A stretch of 64,000 nt of DNA from JBEIFW01 sp046081125 (lineage in GTDB: Bacteria > Actinomycetota > Acidimicrobiia > Acidimicrobiales > Ilumatobacteraceae), in the NCBI GenBank assembly GCA_046081125.1, contig JBJTVH010000112.1, positions 1 through 64,000 on the forward strand, read 5' to 3'. Both the position numbers and the translations under genes were made by a program. Below the pieces are notes generated by a model, which was given only the letters and a program-made list of their open reading frames with translations, ran no database searches and was not told the DNA's origin. Every line of letters begins with the position of its first letter. Position 1 is the stretch's first letter. This document shows, in pieces, positions 1 through 10,835 of this stretch.

Positions 1-684
1 GCGGTAGTTGTGGCCCGCCACCTCGTACTGGTAGCGGACCCGCATCCCCTGGTTGCGCAGGAGCCGGATCCGGTCGGCGAGCGCGTCGTCGTCGGTGGTG
101 ACAACCCCGCCTTCGCCGCAGCCGATGTTCTTGGTCGCGTACAGCGAGAAACACCCGACGCCGAACGAGCCCACGGCACGGCCGTCGAAGCGAGCGCCGA
201 TGGCCTGTGCCGCATCCTCGACCAGGGTGACGTCGTCGCGGCCGGCGAGCACGCCGCCGATCCTCGCCAGATCGGCGGCCTGGCCGTACAGGTGCACCGG
301 CATCACGACCCGGGTGCGGGGCCCGATTGCTGCGGCGAGAGCGTCGGGGCGGATCATGTAATCGTCGCCGATGTCGGCGAAGCGCACCGTCGCACCGGCC
401 TCGAGCACGGCGTTGACGGTGGCGACGAACGTGAACGGGCTGGTGACCACCTCGTCCCCTGGGCCGAGCCCGAGCGCCTCGAGCGCCACGACCAACGCCG
501 TGGTTCCCGACGACACGGCGATGGCGTGACGGGTGCCGGTCAACTCGGCCACGGCGGCCTCGAGGCGGCCGACGACCGGGCCCTGGGCCAGCATGCCGGA
601 GCGGAGAACAGCGAGGACCTCGGCCTCCTCCTCGGCGCCGAGGCGGACCACGGTGATGGGGACGTCGATGGTGGGGGCGGTCAT
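1..684 (-). CDS. DegT/DnrJ/EryC1/StrS-family sugar aminotransferase (partial, C-terminus outside window)
   Basis: PLP-dependent transaminase of nucleotide-sugar metabolism, which puts an amino group on a keto-sugar nucleotide. I translated the minus strand from the ATG at 684; 228 residues are in the window and no stop is reached at base 1. Visible features are the SSGTTAL phosphate-binding loop (about 58-64), the VEDAAQAIGA segment with the pyridine-binding Asp157, and FSLYATKNIGCGEGG with the presumed PLP lysine Lys185. The start codon overlaps the stop of the upstream acetyltransferase gene (ATGA), so the two are probably translationally coupled. Aminotransferase plus acetyltransferase is the pairing seen in WbpE/WbpD-type pathways for acetamido sugars. 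The exact substrate is not readable. Confidence 0.93.
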   Translation of the reverse strand, partial: MTAPTIDVPITVVRLGAEEEAEVLAVLRSGMLAQGPVVGRLEAAVAELTGTRHAIAVSSGTTALVVALEALGLGPGDEVVTSPFTFVATVNAVLEAGATVRFADIGDDYMIRPDALAAAIGPRTRVVMPVHLYGQAADLARIGGVLAGRDDVTLVEDAAQAIGARFDGRAVGSFGVGCFSLYATKNIGCGEGGVVTTDDDALADRIRLLRNQGMRVRYQYEVAGHNYR

Positions 685-1241
685 TCGGGTCCTCGTTCTC
701 GGCACGTCGGGCAGCGCAGGTCGTCGGGGCGGTCCTGGCTGCGGCTCGCCACCCGGCCGCAGGCGCAGACCCACCCGGCCCGTCGCGCCGGGTTGCCCAT
801 CACCAGCTCGTGCGGCTCGAGCGACCGGGTGACCACCGACCCGGCGGCGACCGTGGCGTAGGCGCCGATCTCGATCCCGCACACGATCGTTGCGTTGGCG
901 CCGATCGAGGCTCCCCGCCGCACGAGGGTGGGGACGGTCTCCCACGACGGGCTCACGGCTCGGGGGAAGCGGTCGTTGGTGAACACCGCGCTCGGGCCGA
1001 CGAACACCTCGTTTTCGAGCGTGACGCCGCTGTACACCGAGACGTTGTTCTGCACCTTGCTGCGTGCGCCGATGGTCACGTCAGCGTCCACGAAGACGTT
1101 CTTGCCCAACGTCACACCGGCGCCTACGGCCGCTCCGGCGCGCACGTGGCAGTGATGCCACACGGCGGCGCCGGCGCAGATCGTGGCGCCATCCTCAACG
1201 ACGGCAGTGGGATGGACACGGGGCGGGACGAGGTCGGTCAC
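681..1241 (-). CDS. Left-handed beta-helix sugar N-acetyltransferase with C-terminal zinc ribbon (WbpD/WlbB-like)
   Basis: Acyl-CoA-dependent N-acetyltransferase likely acting on an amino nucleotide sugar made by the coupled aminotransferase. The 186-residue protein is built of hexapeptide repeats (for example AGAAVGAGVTLGKNVFVDAD and GASIGANATIVCGIEIGAYA), the signature of a left-handed beta-helix. The tail carries two CxC/CxxC pairs (CACG and CPTC) that look like a zinc ribbon, common in WbpD-like enzymes. I chose the GTG at 1241 because AGGAG sits six bases upstream; a longer frame from 1289 has no such signal. A possible -10 box (TAGCGT, minus strand, 1264-1269) precedes it. The divergent neighbour is a UDP-sugar dehydrogenase, so the locus probably makes a modified UDP-sugar for surface polysaccharide. 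Confidence 0.88.
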   Translation of the reverse strand: MTDLVPPRVHPTAVVEDGATICAGAAVWHHCHVRAGAAVGAGVTLGKNVFVDADVTIGARSKVQNNVSVYSGVTLENEVFVGPSAVFTNDRFPRAVSPSWETVPTLVRRGASIGANATIVCGIEIGAYATVAAGSVVTRSLEPHELVMGNPARRAGWVCACGRVASRSQDRPDDLRCPTCRERGPE

Positions 1242-1366
1242 GGGCTGCTCCTGTGGATGCCCGACGCTATCCCACGAGGTGGCGGGCACTCAGGATCGCA
1301 TCGGGTTTGCGACCGGCGCGCGCGACGAGCACGGCGAACGATCGGAACGGCATGCAGCGTGCTACC

Positions 1367-1372
1367 TACACT
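1367..1372 (+). promoter_or_regulatory. Candidate -10 box of a leaderless promoter for the UDP-glucose dehydrogenase gene
   Basis: TACACT ends six bases before the GTG at 1379, so transcription would begin at or next to the start codon. There is no Shine-Dalgarno sequence and no clear -35 hexamer. Inference from position and consensus only. Confidence 0.5.
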
Positions 1373-1378
1373 GACCGG

Positions 1379-2647
1379 GTGAGCACGATCGGTGTCATCG
1401 GAGCCGGCTACGTGGGCCTCACCACGGCGGTCTGCCTGGCGCATCTAGGCCACGACGTCGTGTGTGCGGACGTGGTGGTGGAAAAGGTCGAGCGGCTCAG
1501 CCGGGGAGAGGTGCCCATCGTCGAGGCCGGGATCGAGCCGTTGCTGGCCGACGGGCTGCGTAGCGGCCGCCTCCGCTTCGCGGTCGGTGCCGAGCAGGCT
1601 GCAGCGCCGTCGGAGTTCGTGTTCCTGTGCGTGCCGACCCCACAGGGCGAGGACGGCTCGGCCGACCTGTCCTATATCGAGGCCGCAGCGCGTCAGATCT
1701 CGTCGTCGCTGCGATCCGAGGCCGTGGTGATCAACAAGTCGACCGTGCCGGTCGGGTCCACCAAGGTGGTCGAACGGGCGCTCGGACGCAGCGATGTGTT
1801 CGTGGTGTCGAACCCGGAGTTCTTGCGTGAGGGCTCGGCGGTGCACGACTTCCTGCATCCCGACCGGGTGGTGATCGGTTCCGATCATCAGGCTGCGGCG
1901 ATCCGGGTGGCGTCGCTGTATCTCGGGATTGCGGCGCCGTTGATCGTCACCGACCCGGCGTCGGCCGAGACGATCAAGTACGCCGCCAATGCCTTCCTGG
2001 CCACCAAGATCAGCTTCGTCAACGCCGTTGCCGCAGTGTGCGAGGCCGTGGGCGCCGACGTGAACGATGTGGTGCTCGGCATCGGGTACGACAAGCGAAT
2101 CGGCCAAGAGTTCCTGAAGCCCGGGCCCGGCTGGGGCGGGTCGTGCTTTCCCAAGGACACCCGGGCGCTCGTGCACATCGCCGAGTCAGCCGGGTACGAC
2201 TTCGACCTGTTGAAGGGCGTGATCACCGTCAACAACCAGCAGCGGGAGCGGGTCGTGTCGAAGCTGCGAGAGGCCGTTGGTGGGGCGCTGGACGGGGCCC
2301 GGATCGCGGTGTGGGGCCTCACCTTCAAGGCCCGTACCGACGACCTGCGCGACTCGCCGTCGCTTGCGGTGATCGAGCGCCTCGTCGCCGAGGGCGCCAC
2401 GGTCACCGCGTTCGACCCGACGGTCGGGCGTGACCTGCCCGGTGTCACCGTGGCCGCCGATCCCTACTCGGCATGCGACGGTGCCGACGTGCTTGCCGTG
2501 CTCACCGAGTGGGACGACTTCCGCTGGCTCGACCTGGAGAAGGTGAAGGTCCTCCTCGCCCGGCCTGCGATCGTCGACGCCCGGAACCTGCTCGACCGCG
2601 CCGGTGCGATGCGGCTGGGGTTCTCCTACGCCGGCATCGGCCGCTGA
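1379..2647 (+). CDS. ugd: UDP-glucose 6-dehydrogenase (UDP-glucose/GDP-mannose dehydrogenase family)
   Basis: NAD-dependent two-step oxidation of UDP-glucose to UDP-glucuronate in the cytoplasm. The 422-residue protein opens with the Rossmann motif GVIGAGYVGL, has the middle-domain motif with the catalytic cysteine (GWGGSCFPKD, Cys256), and a C-terminal UDP-binding half with GLTFKARTDDLRDSP. Length matches the family (about 420-450). I start at GTG 1379 because the Rossmann strand begins immediately and a TACACT box lies six bases upstream; an ATG at 1352 would add nine residues of unlikely sequence. The next gene, ten bases downstream, encodes a UDP-glucuronate decarboxylase, which fits UDP-glucose as substrate; a related substrate such as UDP-GlcNAc cannot be excluded. 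Confidence 0.93.
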   Translation: MSTIGVIGAGYVGLTTAVCLAHLGHDVVCADVVVEKVERLSRGEVPIVEAGIEPLLADGLRSGRLRFAVGAEQAAAPSEFVFLCVPTPQGEDGSADLSYIEAAARQISSSLRSEAVVINKSTVPVGSTKVVERALGRSDVFVVSNPEFLREGSAVHDFLHPDRVVIGSDHQAAAIRVASLYLGIAAPLIVTDPASAETIKYAANAFLATKISFVNAVAAVCEAVGADVNDVVLGIGYDKRIGQEFLKPGPGWGGSCFPKDTRALVHIAESAGYDFDLLKGVITVNNQQRERVVSKLREAVGGALDGARIAVWGLTFKARTDDLRDSPSLAVIERLVAEGATVTAFDPTVGRDLPGVTVAADPYSACDGADVLAVLTEWDDFRWLDLEKVKVLLARPAIVDARNLLDRAGAMRLGFSYAGIGR

Positions 2648-2657
2648 GGCCGTCCCG

Positions 2658-3614
2658 ATGCGGATCGTCGTGGCCGGCGGCGCCGGATTCATCGGTTCCC
2701 ACGTGTGCGACGCGTTGGTGGCCCGCGGCGACGAGGTGGTGTGCGTCGACAACTTCCTCACCGGGCGCCGGGCCAACATCGCCCACCTGATCGGCAACCA
2801 GCGGTTCACCCTCGTCGAGCACGACGTGTGCGAACCGCTGGGCCCGGTTGTCACCGTCCCGGTGGACCGGGTGATGGCCCTGGCCAGCCCGGCCTCGCCC
2901 AAGGACTTCCTCGAGCTCCCGCTCGAGATCCTCGCCGTGGGTTCCACCGGCACGCGGAACCTGTTGGACCTCGCCCGGGCCCACGGCGCCCGCTTCTTCC
3001 TCGCCTCGACCAGCGAGGTGTATGGCGATCCACTGGTACACCCGCAGCCGGAGTCCTACTGGGGCAACGTTTCCTCGATCGGGCCGCGGAGCTGTTACGA
3101 CGAGGCAAAGCGGTTCAGCGAAGCACTCACGATGGCGTACCACCGTCGGTACGGGATCGAGGTGCGCATCGTGCGGATCTTCAACACCTACGGACCCCGG
3201 ATGCGGCCCGACGACGGACGGGTGGTGACGAACTTCCTCGTGCAGGCGATCCAGGGTGATCCGATCACTGTGTACGGCGACGGGTCACGCACCCGCAGCT
3301 TCTGCTACGTCGACGACGAGGTTCGGGGCCTGCTCGCCCTGCTCGACGGCGACTACACCGGGCCGATGAACATCGGCAATGACGGCGAGTTCACGCTGTC
3401 GGAGTTGGCGGTGCTGGCCAAGGAGATCACCGGCTCGTCGTCGCCGGTCGTCCACCTCGAGCTGCCCCCCGAGCGCGATGGCGACCCGCTGCAACGCCGG
3501 CCCGATTTGACCCTCGTTCGCAGCACCCTCGGGTGGTCGCCTGAGATTCCCCTGCGCGAGGGCTTGGCGCGAACGGCGGCCTGGCTCCGCCGGGAACTCA
3601 TCATCAACCGATAG
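2658..3614 (+). CDS. uxs: UDP-glucuronate decarboxylase (UDP-xylose synthase)
   Basis: Short-chain dehydrogenase/epimerase-fold enzyme converting UDP-glucuronate to UDP-xylose with tightly bound NAD. The 318-residue protein has GGAGFIGSH at the N-terminus, the stretch LASTSEVYGDPLVHPQPE typical of Uxs, and the catalytic pair Tyr147/Lys151 in SCYDEAK. It follows the dehydrogenase with a ten-base gap, so the two steps are co-transcribed. I placed the start at ATG 2658 directly before MRIVVAGG; the frame is open further upstream, but that region overlaps the end of ugd. The 3' end overlaps the convergent HhH-GPD gene by 11 bases. Confidence 0.93.
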   Translation: MRIVVAGGAGFIGSHVCDALVARGDEVVCVDNFLTGRRANIAHLIGNQRFTLVEHDVCEPLGPVVTVPVDRVMALASPASPKDFLELPLEILAVGSTGTRNLLDLARAHGARFFLASTSEVYGDPLVHPQPESYWGNVSSIGPRSCYDEAKRFSEALTMAYHRRYGIEVRIVRIFNTYGPRMRPDDGRVVTNFLVQAIQGDPITVYGDGSRTRSFCYVDDEVRGLLALLDGDYTGPMNIGNDGEFTLSELAVLAKEITGSSSPVVHLELPPERDGDPLQRRPDLTLVRSTLGWSPEIPLREGLARTAAWLRRELIINR

Positions 3615-4208
3615 CGCCAGGCGAACTCGGCAGTGGCCGGTCCTGCTTGTCCCAACCGGCCGCCTTCTGATCCTTCTTCCACGCCTTGACCGCGGCATAG
3701 GACGTCGGCGACGCGCAGTCCGCCACCGAGCGGGGTTGGTCGTCGGCGAACACCCCGGCCGCGGCCTCCCATCCCGGTGGCCGGATCGCGAACCGCTTGG
3801 CCAGCACGGCGACGGTGATCCGGGCTTTCTCGTCGCCGAAGCCGGGGAGGGCGAGAAGTCGTTCCCGCAGTTGCTCCCCGTTGCGCACCTCGGCCCACAC
3901 CCGTGCCCCGTCACCGCCGTGGTCGTCGACGAGGGCACGGCACAACTCGTGCACCCGGCGTCCCATCGCCGCCGGGAACCGGTGCACGGCCGGCGTCGCC
4001 GCGGCGACGGCCACCACGGCCTCGGGGTCCATCGCCGCGATCCGGGCGGCGTCGAGATGCCCGAGCCGGGCCCGCAGCGTCGCCGGCCCGCGCAACGCCC
4101 ACGCCAGGGGGATCTGCTGGTCGAGGACCATCCCGACGAGCAGCGCGGTGCCGTCGGTGTTGAGGAGGCGATCGGCGTCGTCGTCGCCGGTGACCCAAAG
4201 GGTGCCGC

Positions 4209-4212
<4 letters not shown>
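3604..4212 (-). CDS. HhH-GPD-type base excision DNA repair protein
   Basis: A 202-residue member of the helix-hairpin-helix-GPD DNA glycosylase superfamily, actinobacterial type. The LLALPGFGDEKA segment (about 117-128) is the HhH, and the surrounding helices resemble the GPD fold; there is no Fe-S cysteine cluster. Function as a glycosylase is family-based inference, and the substrate lesion is unknown. Its ATG overlaps the stop codon of aceE (ATGA at 4209-4212), so it is probably translated by coupling to the pyruvate dehydrogenase message, an odd partnership. The 3' end runs 11 bases into the convergent uxs gene. Confidence 0.82.
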
Positions 4213-6923
<2,711 letters not shown>

Positions 6924-6975
6924 TCTCGCCCGAGTTCGTCGACGCAGGGTGACGCGTCTGCTACACGATCACGTC

Positions 6976-7413
6976 GTGACGATCGTCGTGTACACCGATG
7001 GTGCCTGCTCCGGGAACCCTGGGCCGGGCGGATGGGCGTGGGCGGTCGCCCCGTCGGGTGCGCCGCAGGCCAGCGGGGGCGAGGCGCACACCACCAACCA
7101 ACGCATGGAGGTGCGCGCCGCCCTCGAAGCGATCCGAGCCGTCGATGCGCACGAGGCGATCGAGGTGGTTTCCGACTCGACCTACGTCGTCAACTGTTTC
7201 CGGGACCGGTGGTGGGAGGGCTGGCTGCGTCGAGGGTGGACGAACAGCCAGCGTCAACCCGTCGCGAACCGCGACCTCTGGGAGCCCCTCATCGACGAGG
7301 TGCGTCGGCGCGAGGTGCGGTTTCGCTGGGTGAAGGGGCACGGCGGTGACCCGATGAACGACCTGGTGGACCGCCTGGCGGTCGCTGCGGCGAGGGGCGC
7401 GCGGCTCGGCTAG
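6976..7413 (+). CDS. rnhA: Ribonuclease HI
   Basis: Endonuclease degrading the RNA strand of RNA:DNA hybrids. The 145-residue protein keeps the catalytic carboxylates: Asp8 in VYTDGACSGNPG, Glu45 in NQRMEVRA, Asp67 in VSDSTYV and an Asp in NDLVDRLA. I start at the GTG at 6976, which opens the first beta strand; upstream codons (from 6913) overlap the divergent aceE start and would add a basic, non-family extension. A CACGAT box six bases before the GTG could be a weak -10 of a leaderless promoter. The basic WWEGWLRRGW segment is the substrate-binding handle region typical of type 1 enzymes. Confidence 0.95.
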   Translation: MTIVVYTDGACSGNPGPGGWAWAVAPSGAPQASGGEAHTTNQRMEVRAALEAIRAVDAHEAIEVVSDSTYVVNCFRDRWWEGWLRRGWTNSQRQPVANRDLWEPLIDEVRRREVRFRWVKGHGGDPMNDLVDRLAVAAARGARLG

Positions 7414-7455
7414 TGTGCGTGGCGGTCGGCGGAGCCGGGGCTGTCGCGCATCACC

Positions 7456-9519
7456 ATGCACGACGACCGACGATCCTTTTCCGACCGAACGACAACGAGC
7501 GCCCGCCCGGCGCTGTTGGCGCACGTCGTCGGGCTGGACGGACTGCGTGGCCTCGCCGTCGTGGGCGTGCTCGGCTACCACCTCGGCGTGCCGGGCTTCG
7601 GCGGAGGCTTCCTGGGGGTGTCGCTGTTCTTCACCCTGTCCGGTTACCTCATCACCGCCCTGCTGCTCGTCGAGCACGAACGCGCCGGCCGCATCGACCT
7701 GCGGGCGTTCTGGGGTCGGCGAGCGCGCCGACTGTTGCCGGCCGCCCTTGCGTGCCTGGCCGTGGTCGTCGTCGTCGGCCAGGGGATCGGTGGGGGCTCG
7801 GGGCTCGCAGGAGACGTCCAGGCTGCCGTGTTCGACGTGGCGAACTGGCGGTTCCTGCTCGCCGACCGTTCCTATGCCGAGCTGTTCGACGGCGCCTCCC
7901 CGGTGCTGCACTACTGGTCGCTCTCGATCGAAGAGCAGTGCTACCTCGTGCTTCCCCTCGTGGTCTGGTGGGCGCTTCGGCGTCCGGGCCGCGCCGGACG
8001 GCTACGGCTGGGCGTGACACTGGGCGTTCTCGCCGTTGCCTCCGCAGCCGCGCAGGTCGCCGCCGGGGGTCGGTTCGATCTCGTCTACTACGGCACCCAC
8101 ACCCGGGCGGCCGAGGTACTCGTCGGGGCGCTGGCGGCGCTGGCCCTGCCGCCGGCGGTGCTTCGGCGCTGCCGCGCCCGGGGGCAGCGCACGCTTGCCG
8201 TCGTCGGCGCCGGGGGCCTGGGGACGCTTGCGGTCCTCTGGGCGACGACCACCCTGGACAGCGGTTGGCTGGCGGGGGGCGGACTCGCTCTCCTTGGCGT
8301 GTTCAACGCTGCCGCAGTGGTCGGCGCCAACGGCCGGCATGCCGGTCGGGTGCTGTCCTGGCGGCCGCTCATCGCTGCGGGCCGCTACAGCTACGGCCTC
8401 TATCTGTACCACTGGCCGGTCGTGGTGTGGCTCGACGAGGAGCGCACCGGGCTGTCCGGGATCGTGCTCGGGGCACTCCGGCTTTCGTTGTCGATCCTGT
8501 TCGCCGTCGCCTCCTACCACCTGTTGGAGCTCCGGTTCCGGTTGCCGTACCGGATCCCGGCCGGGACTGCCCGCCTCGCCGCCGTGTTGACCTCGATGAC
8601 CGTCCTGGTGGCCACGATCGGGCTGTCGGGGCGATCGGTCCGCCCGGCGGCAGCGGCGCTCGCGATGTTCGGCCGGTCCGATGCCTCCCCGTCGCTCGTC
8701 AGCGACGACGTGCCGCCGAGCGACGCAGTCGTACTGACCATGGCCGACCTCGCAGCGCCCACCAGCTCGGCCGAGGCGATGGTCCCCAGCGTCTTGGTTG
8801 CCGGCACCTCGGCGACGACCGTGCCCCGTCGGCCGGCGGTGGTCTGGCTGGTCGGTGACTCGGTCGCCTATCTCCTGGGCCAGTCGCTGGGCGCCGGGGG
8901 CGTGAGCGGGCAACCTCGATGGGTGAACCTCGGTATCCCGTCGTGCGACGGGGCCCGCGGGTATCCCCGCATGCGGCTGGCCACCGGGATGGTGGTGGAG
9001 GAGGCCCCGCCATGCGGCGAGTGGGAGCGGGATTGGGCGGCGACCGCTGCGGTCGATCCACCCGATGAAGTCCTGCTCGTGCTCGGGGCCACGACGGTGG
9101 TCGACCGCTGGATGGAGGGTCGCTGGCGCAGCCCCTGCGACGCTGCGTTCCGGGACTGGTATCGGCCGGAGGTCGAGGCGCGCCTGGCCTGGCTCCTGTC
9201 GACCACGCGTGCGCGGGTGACCTTCGTGTTGCCGGCTGCACCCGATGGCTCCGCGCGTGCCTTCGTGCCCAAGGACGTCACCGATCGCAAGAGCTGCCTC
9301 GACGTGGTCTACCGGAGCATCGCGGAGGGCTCACCGGCCGCCGGTCGGGTCGGGATCACCGACCTCGGCGCCTACGTCTGCCCGCCCGAACAGCGCACAT
9401 GCCGGCCGTTGCGCGGCGATGGATTGCACTACGAGGGCGCCGCCGCGGTCGAGATCGCAGCGTGGCTGCTGACCACCCTGCCCGGGGGGCCCGGGCTCAG
9501 CGGTGGTGGTCGCGCTTGA
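7456..9519 (+). CDS. Membrane acyltransferase (acyltransferase-3/OafA-like) with C-terminal SGNH domain
   Basis: Predicted O-acyltransferase of surface polysaccharide or peptidoglycan-linked sugar. Residues about 25-395 form a multi-pass acyltransferase-3 domain beginning GLDGLRGLAVVGVLGYHL (catalytic-type His in YHL) with the hallmark FFTLSGYLIT, and end in hydrophobic helices. A low-complexity extracytoplasmic linker leads to a C-terminal SGNH-like domain (about 455-680) with VWLVGDSVAY (nucleophile Ser block) and a late LHYEGAA block where the catalytic His is expected. This fusion architecture is known in the OafA family. Total 687 residues. A TAGTGT box at 7411-7416 may be its -10. The 3' end overlaps the convergent diguanylate cyclase by 23 bases. 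Confidence 0.9.
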   Translation: MHDDRRSFSDRTTTSARPALLAHVVGLDGLRGLAVVGVLGYHLGVPGFGGGFLGVSLFFTLSGYLITALLLVEHERAGRIDLRAFWGRRARRLLPAALACLAVVVVVGQGIGGGSGLAGDVQAAVFDVANWRFLLADRSYAELFDGASPVLHYWSLSIEEQCYLVLPLVVWWALRRPGRAGRLRLGVTLGVLAVASAAAQVAAGGRFDLVYYGTHTRAAEVLVGALAALALPPAVLRRCRARGQRTLAVVGAGGLGTLAVLWATTTLDSGWLAGGGLALLGVFNAAAVVGANGRHAGRVLSWRPLIAAGRYSYGLYLYHWPVVVWLDEERTGLSGIVLGALRLSLSILFAVASYHLLELRFRLPYRIPAGTARLAAVLTSMTVLVATIGLSGRSVRPAAAALAMFGRSDASPSLVSDDVPPSDAVVLTMADLAAPTSSAEAMVPSVLVAGTSATTVPRRPAVVWLVGDSVAYLLGQSLGAGGVSGQPRWVNLGIPSCDGARGYPRMRLATGMVVEEAPPCGEWERDWAATAAVDPPDEVLLVLGATTVVDRWMEGRWRSPCDAAFRDWYRPEVEARLAWLLSTTRARVTFVLPAAPDGSARAFVPKDVTDRKSCLDVVYRSIAEGSPAAGRVGITDLGAYVCPPEQRTCRPLRGDGLHYEGAAAVEIAAWLLTTLPGGPGLSGGGRA

Positions 9520-10714
9520 TCTCGTACATCGCAAAGTCCGCTGCGGCCAGCCACTCGGCGGCGCCGCTGATCGTCTGATCGAGCGGGACCATGCCGATCG
9601 ACACGCCCACCGAAACAGCTGCGCCGTTGGGCAGGCCGATGGGCTCGCCGATCGAGGTCTCGATGCGGGCCGACACGTGGTGCGCAGTGGCCTCGGTGAG
9701 GCCGGTGGCGAGCACGACGAACTCGTCGCCGCCGAGGCGAGCGGCGAGATCGTTGCCTCGCAGGCTGCTGCGCAGGCGCACGCCGACCTCTCGGAGCACG
9801 ACATCGCCGGCCTCGTGTCCGTGCTCGTCGTTGATCGGCTTGAACCGGTCGAGGTCGAGGTAGAGCAGGATCGACTGCACCCCGGACCCGTGGAACTCCT
9901 CGACGGCCTGGTTGAGCCGATGCTCCAGCTGCATGCGGTTCGGCAGGCCCGTCAAGGCGTCGTGCATCGCTGCGGTGCGCAGCTTCTCGGCGTCGTGGCG
10001 CTGCCCGGTGATGTCCCGGGCGAGCACGGCGAAGCGGTCCGGTGCGCTCGGGTCGTCCTCGGTGCACAGCACCACGGCCGAGGTCGGCAGCAGGCGGCCC
10101 GGGAACGGCTCGAACTCGAGCTCGCCCTCCCAGATGCCGGAACGCGAGGCCGTCGGGAGCGCATCATTGAGGTAGACCTCATACGATTCGTCGGTGAGTC
10201 GGTCCTCGAACCGGATCTCGGGTTCGCTTGCGCATTCCTCGAGGCCGAGCATTGCCGAGGACGTTGCGTTGACGTAGTCGAGCGCCCCCGACCCGTACCG
10301 GCCGATGATCACCATGTCCGGCGCGTTGTCGAGCAGTTGGTTGATGAGCGCGAGCTGCTGGCGGGAGGCGAGCCAGGCCGTGTGGTCGACGCACACGGTG
10401 ACCACGTGTCGGTCGCCGAGCGGCGCTCCGTGGACGAGGACGATCCGCCCGTCGATCTCGATCTCCTTGACCCGCGCAGCCCGATAGGTGTGCGCAGCGA
10501 CGATCAGTTCGGGAAGCTCCGCACCGCCCTCGACGCTCGACGGGAGCACCGACTCGAGCGGCTCTCCGGCCCGGCTTCGGACGTCCGCGCCGAACAGTGA
10601 CTCGGCGGCCGTATTGGCGGCCACGAGGGTGTGCGCGCCGAGGTCGTCGAGGTCGGCGGCGGGTTCCCAAACGGTGACCGCAACGGGGAGGGCGTCGAAG
10701 AGAGCGTCGAACAT
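9497..10714 (-). CDS. PAS-GGDEF diguanylate cyclase
   Basis: Makes cyclic di-GMP from two GTP. The 405-residue protein has two PAS-like regions (about 1-100 and 110-235, the latter with LLDNAPDMVIIGRYGSG) and a C-terminal GGDEF domain with HDALTGLPNR and the active-site LGGDEF. The inhibitory I-site is intact: RGND lies exactly five residues before GGDEF. No transmembrane segment is seen, so it is a cytosolic sensor. I start at ATG 10714 (MFDALFDALPVAV); the frame stays open upstream, but only as antisense-like sequence through leuA. The start codon lies at the edge of a perfect 16-bp inverted repeat, and no Shine-Dalgarno sequence is present. Confidence 0.92.
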   Translation of the reverse strand: MFDALFDALPVAVTVWEPAADLDDLGAHTLVAANTAAESLFGADVRSRAGEPLESVLPSSVEGGAELPELIVAAHTYRAARVKEIEIDGRIVLVHGAPLGDRHVVTVCVDHTAWLASRQQLALINQLLDNAPDMVIIGRYGSGALDYVNATSSAMLGLEECASEPEIRFEDRLTDESYEVYLNDALPTASRSGIWEGELEFEPFPGRLLPTSAVVLCTEDDPSAPDRFAVLARDITGQRHDAEKLRTAAMHDALTGLPNRMQLEHRLNQAVEEFHGSGVQSILLYLDLDRFKPINDEHGHEAGDVVLREVGVRLRSSLRGNDLAARLGGDEFVVLATGLTEATAHHVSARIETSIGEPIGLPNGAAVSVGVSIGMVPLDQTISGAAEWLAAADFAMYEIKRDHHR

Positions 10715-10758
10715 TGGTGCGTCGGGTCTTCGTCGGTGCGCCGACCCGACGCACCAAT
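10713..10758 (-). promoter_or_regulatory. Perfect 16-bp inverted repeat abutting the diguanylate cyclase start codon
   Basis: Arms 10713-10728 and 10743-10758 are exact reverse complements separated by 14 bases. The AU of the AUG lies inside the 3' arm as read in the message. In RNA it would form a very stable hairpin sequestering the start; in DNA it could be an operator. The symmetry is directly seen, the role is inferred. Confidence 0.75.
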
Positions 10759-10800
10759 CGGCTGTTGGTCCCGGCACTTGACCGGAACCGGGGCAGTCCC

Positions 10801-10819
10801 CTCGGCCCGAAGGTCCGAG
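10801..10819 (-). terminator. Hairpin downstream of leuA
   Basis: Minus-strand CTCGGACC-TTCG-GGCCGAG forms a stem with a UUCG tetraloop and one bulged A, 17 bases after the leuA stop. It has no U-tract, so it may be a weak terminator or a 3'-end stabiliser. Confidence 0.45.
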
Positions 10820-10835
10820 ACCCCCGAGCAAGTGC

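Noticed and set aside
7413..8858. A 481-codon plus-strand frame overlapping the acyltransferase gene.
   Set aside because: It is a +1 shadow with Arg/Gly/Pro-rich composition; the overlapping 687-codon frame has membrane and SGNH motifs.
10713..10758. c-di-GMP riboswitch at the diguanylate cyclase gene.
   Set aside because: There is no GEMM-like helix pair or tetraloop-receptor sequence, only one long simple hairpin.
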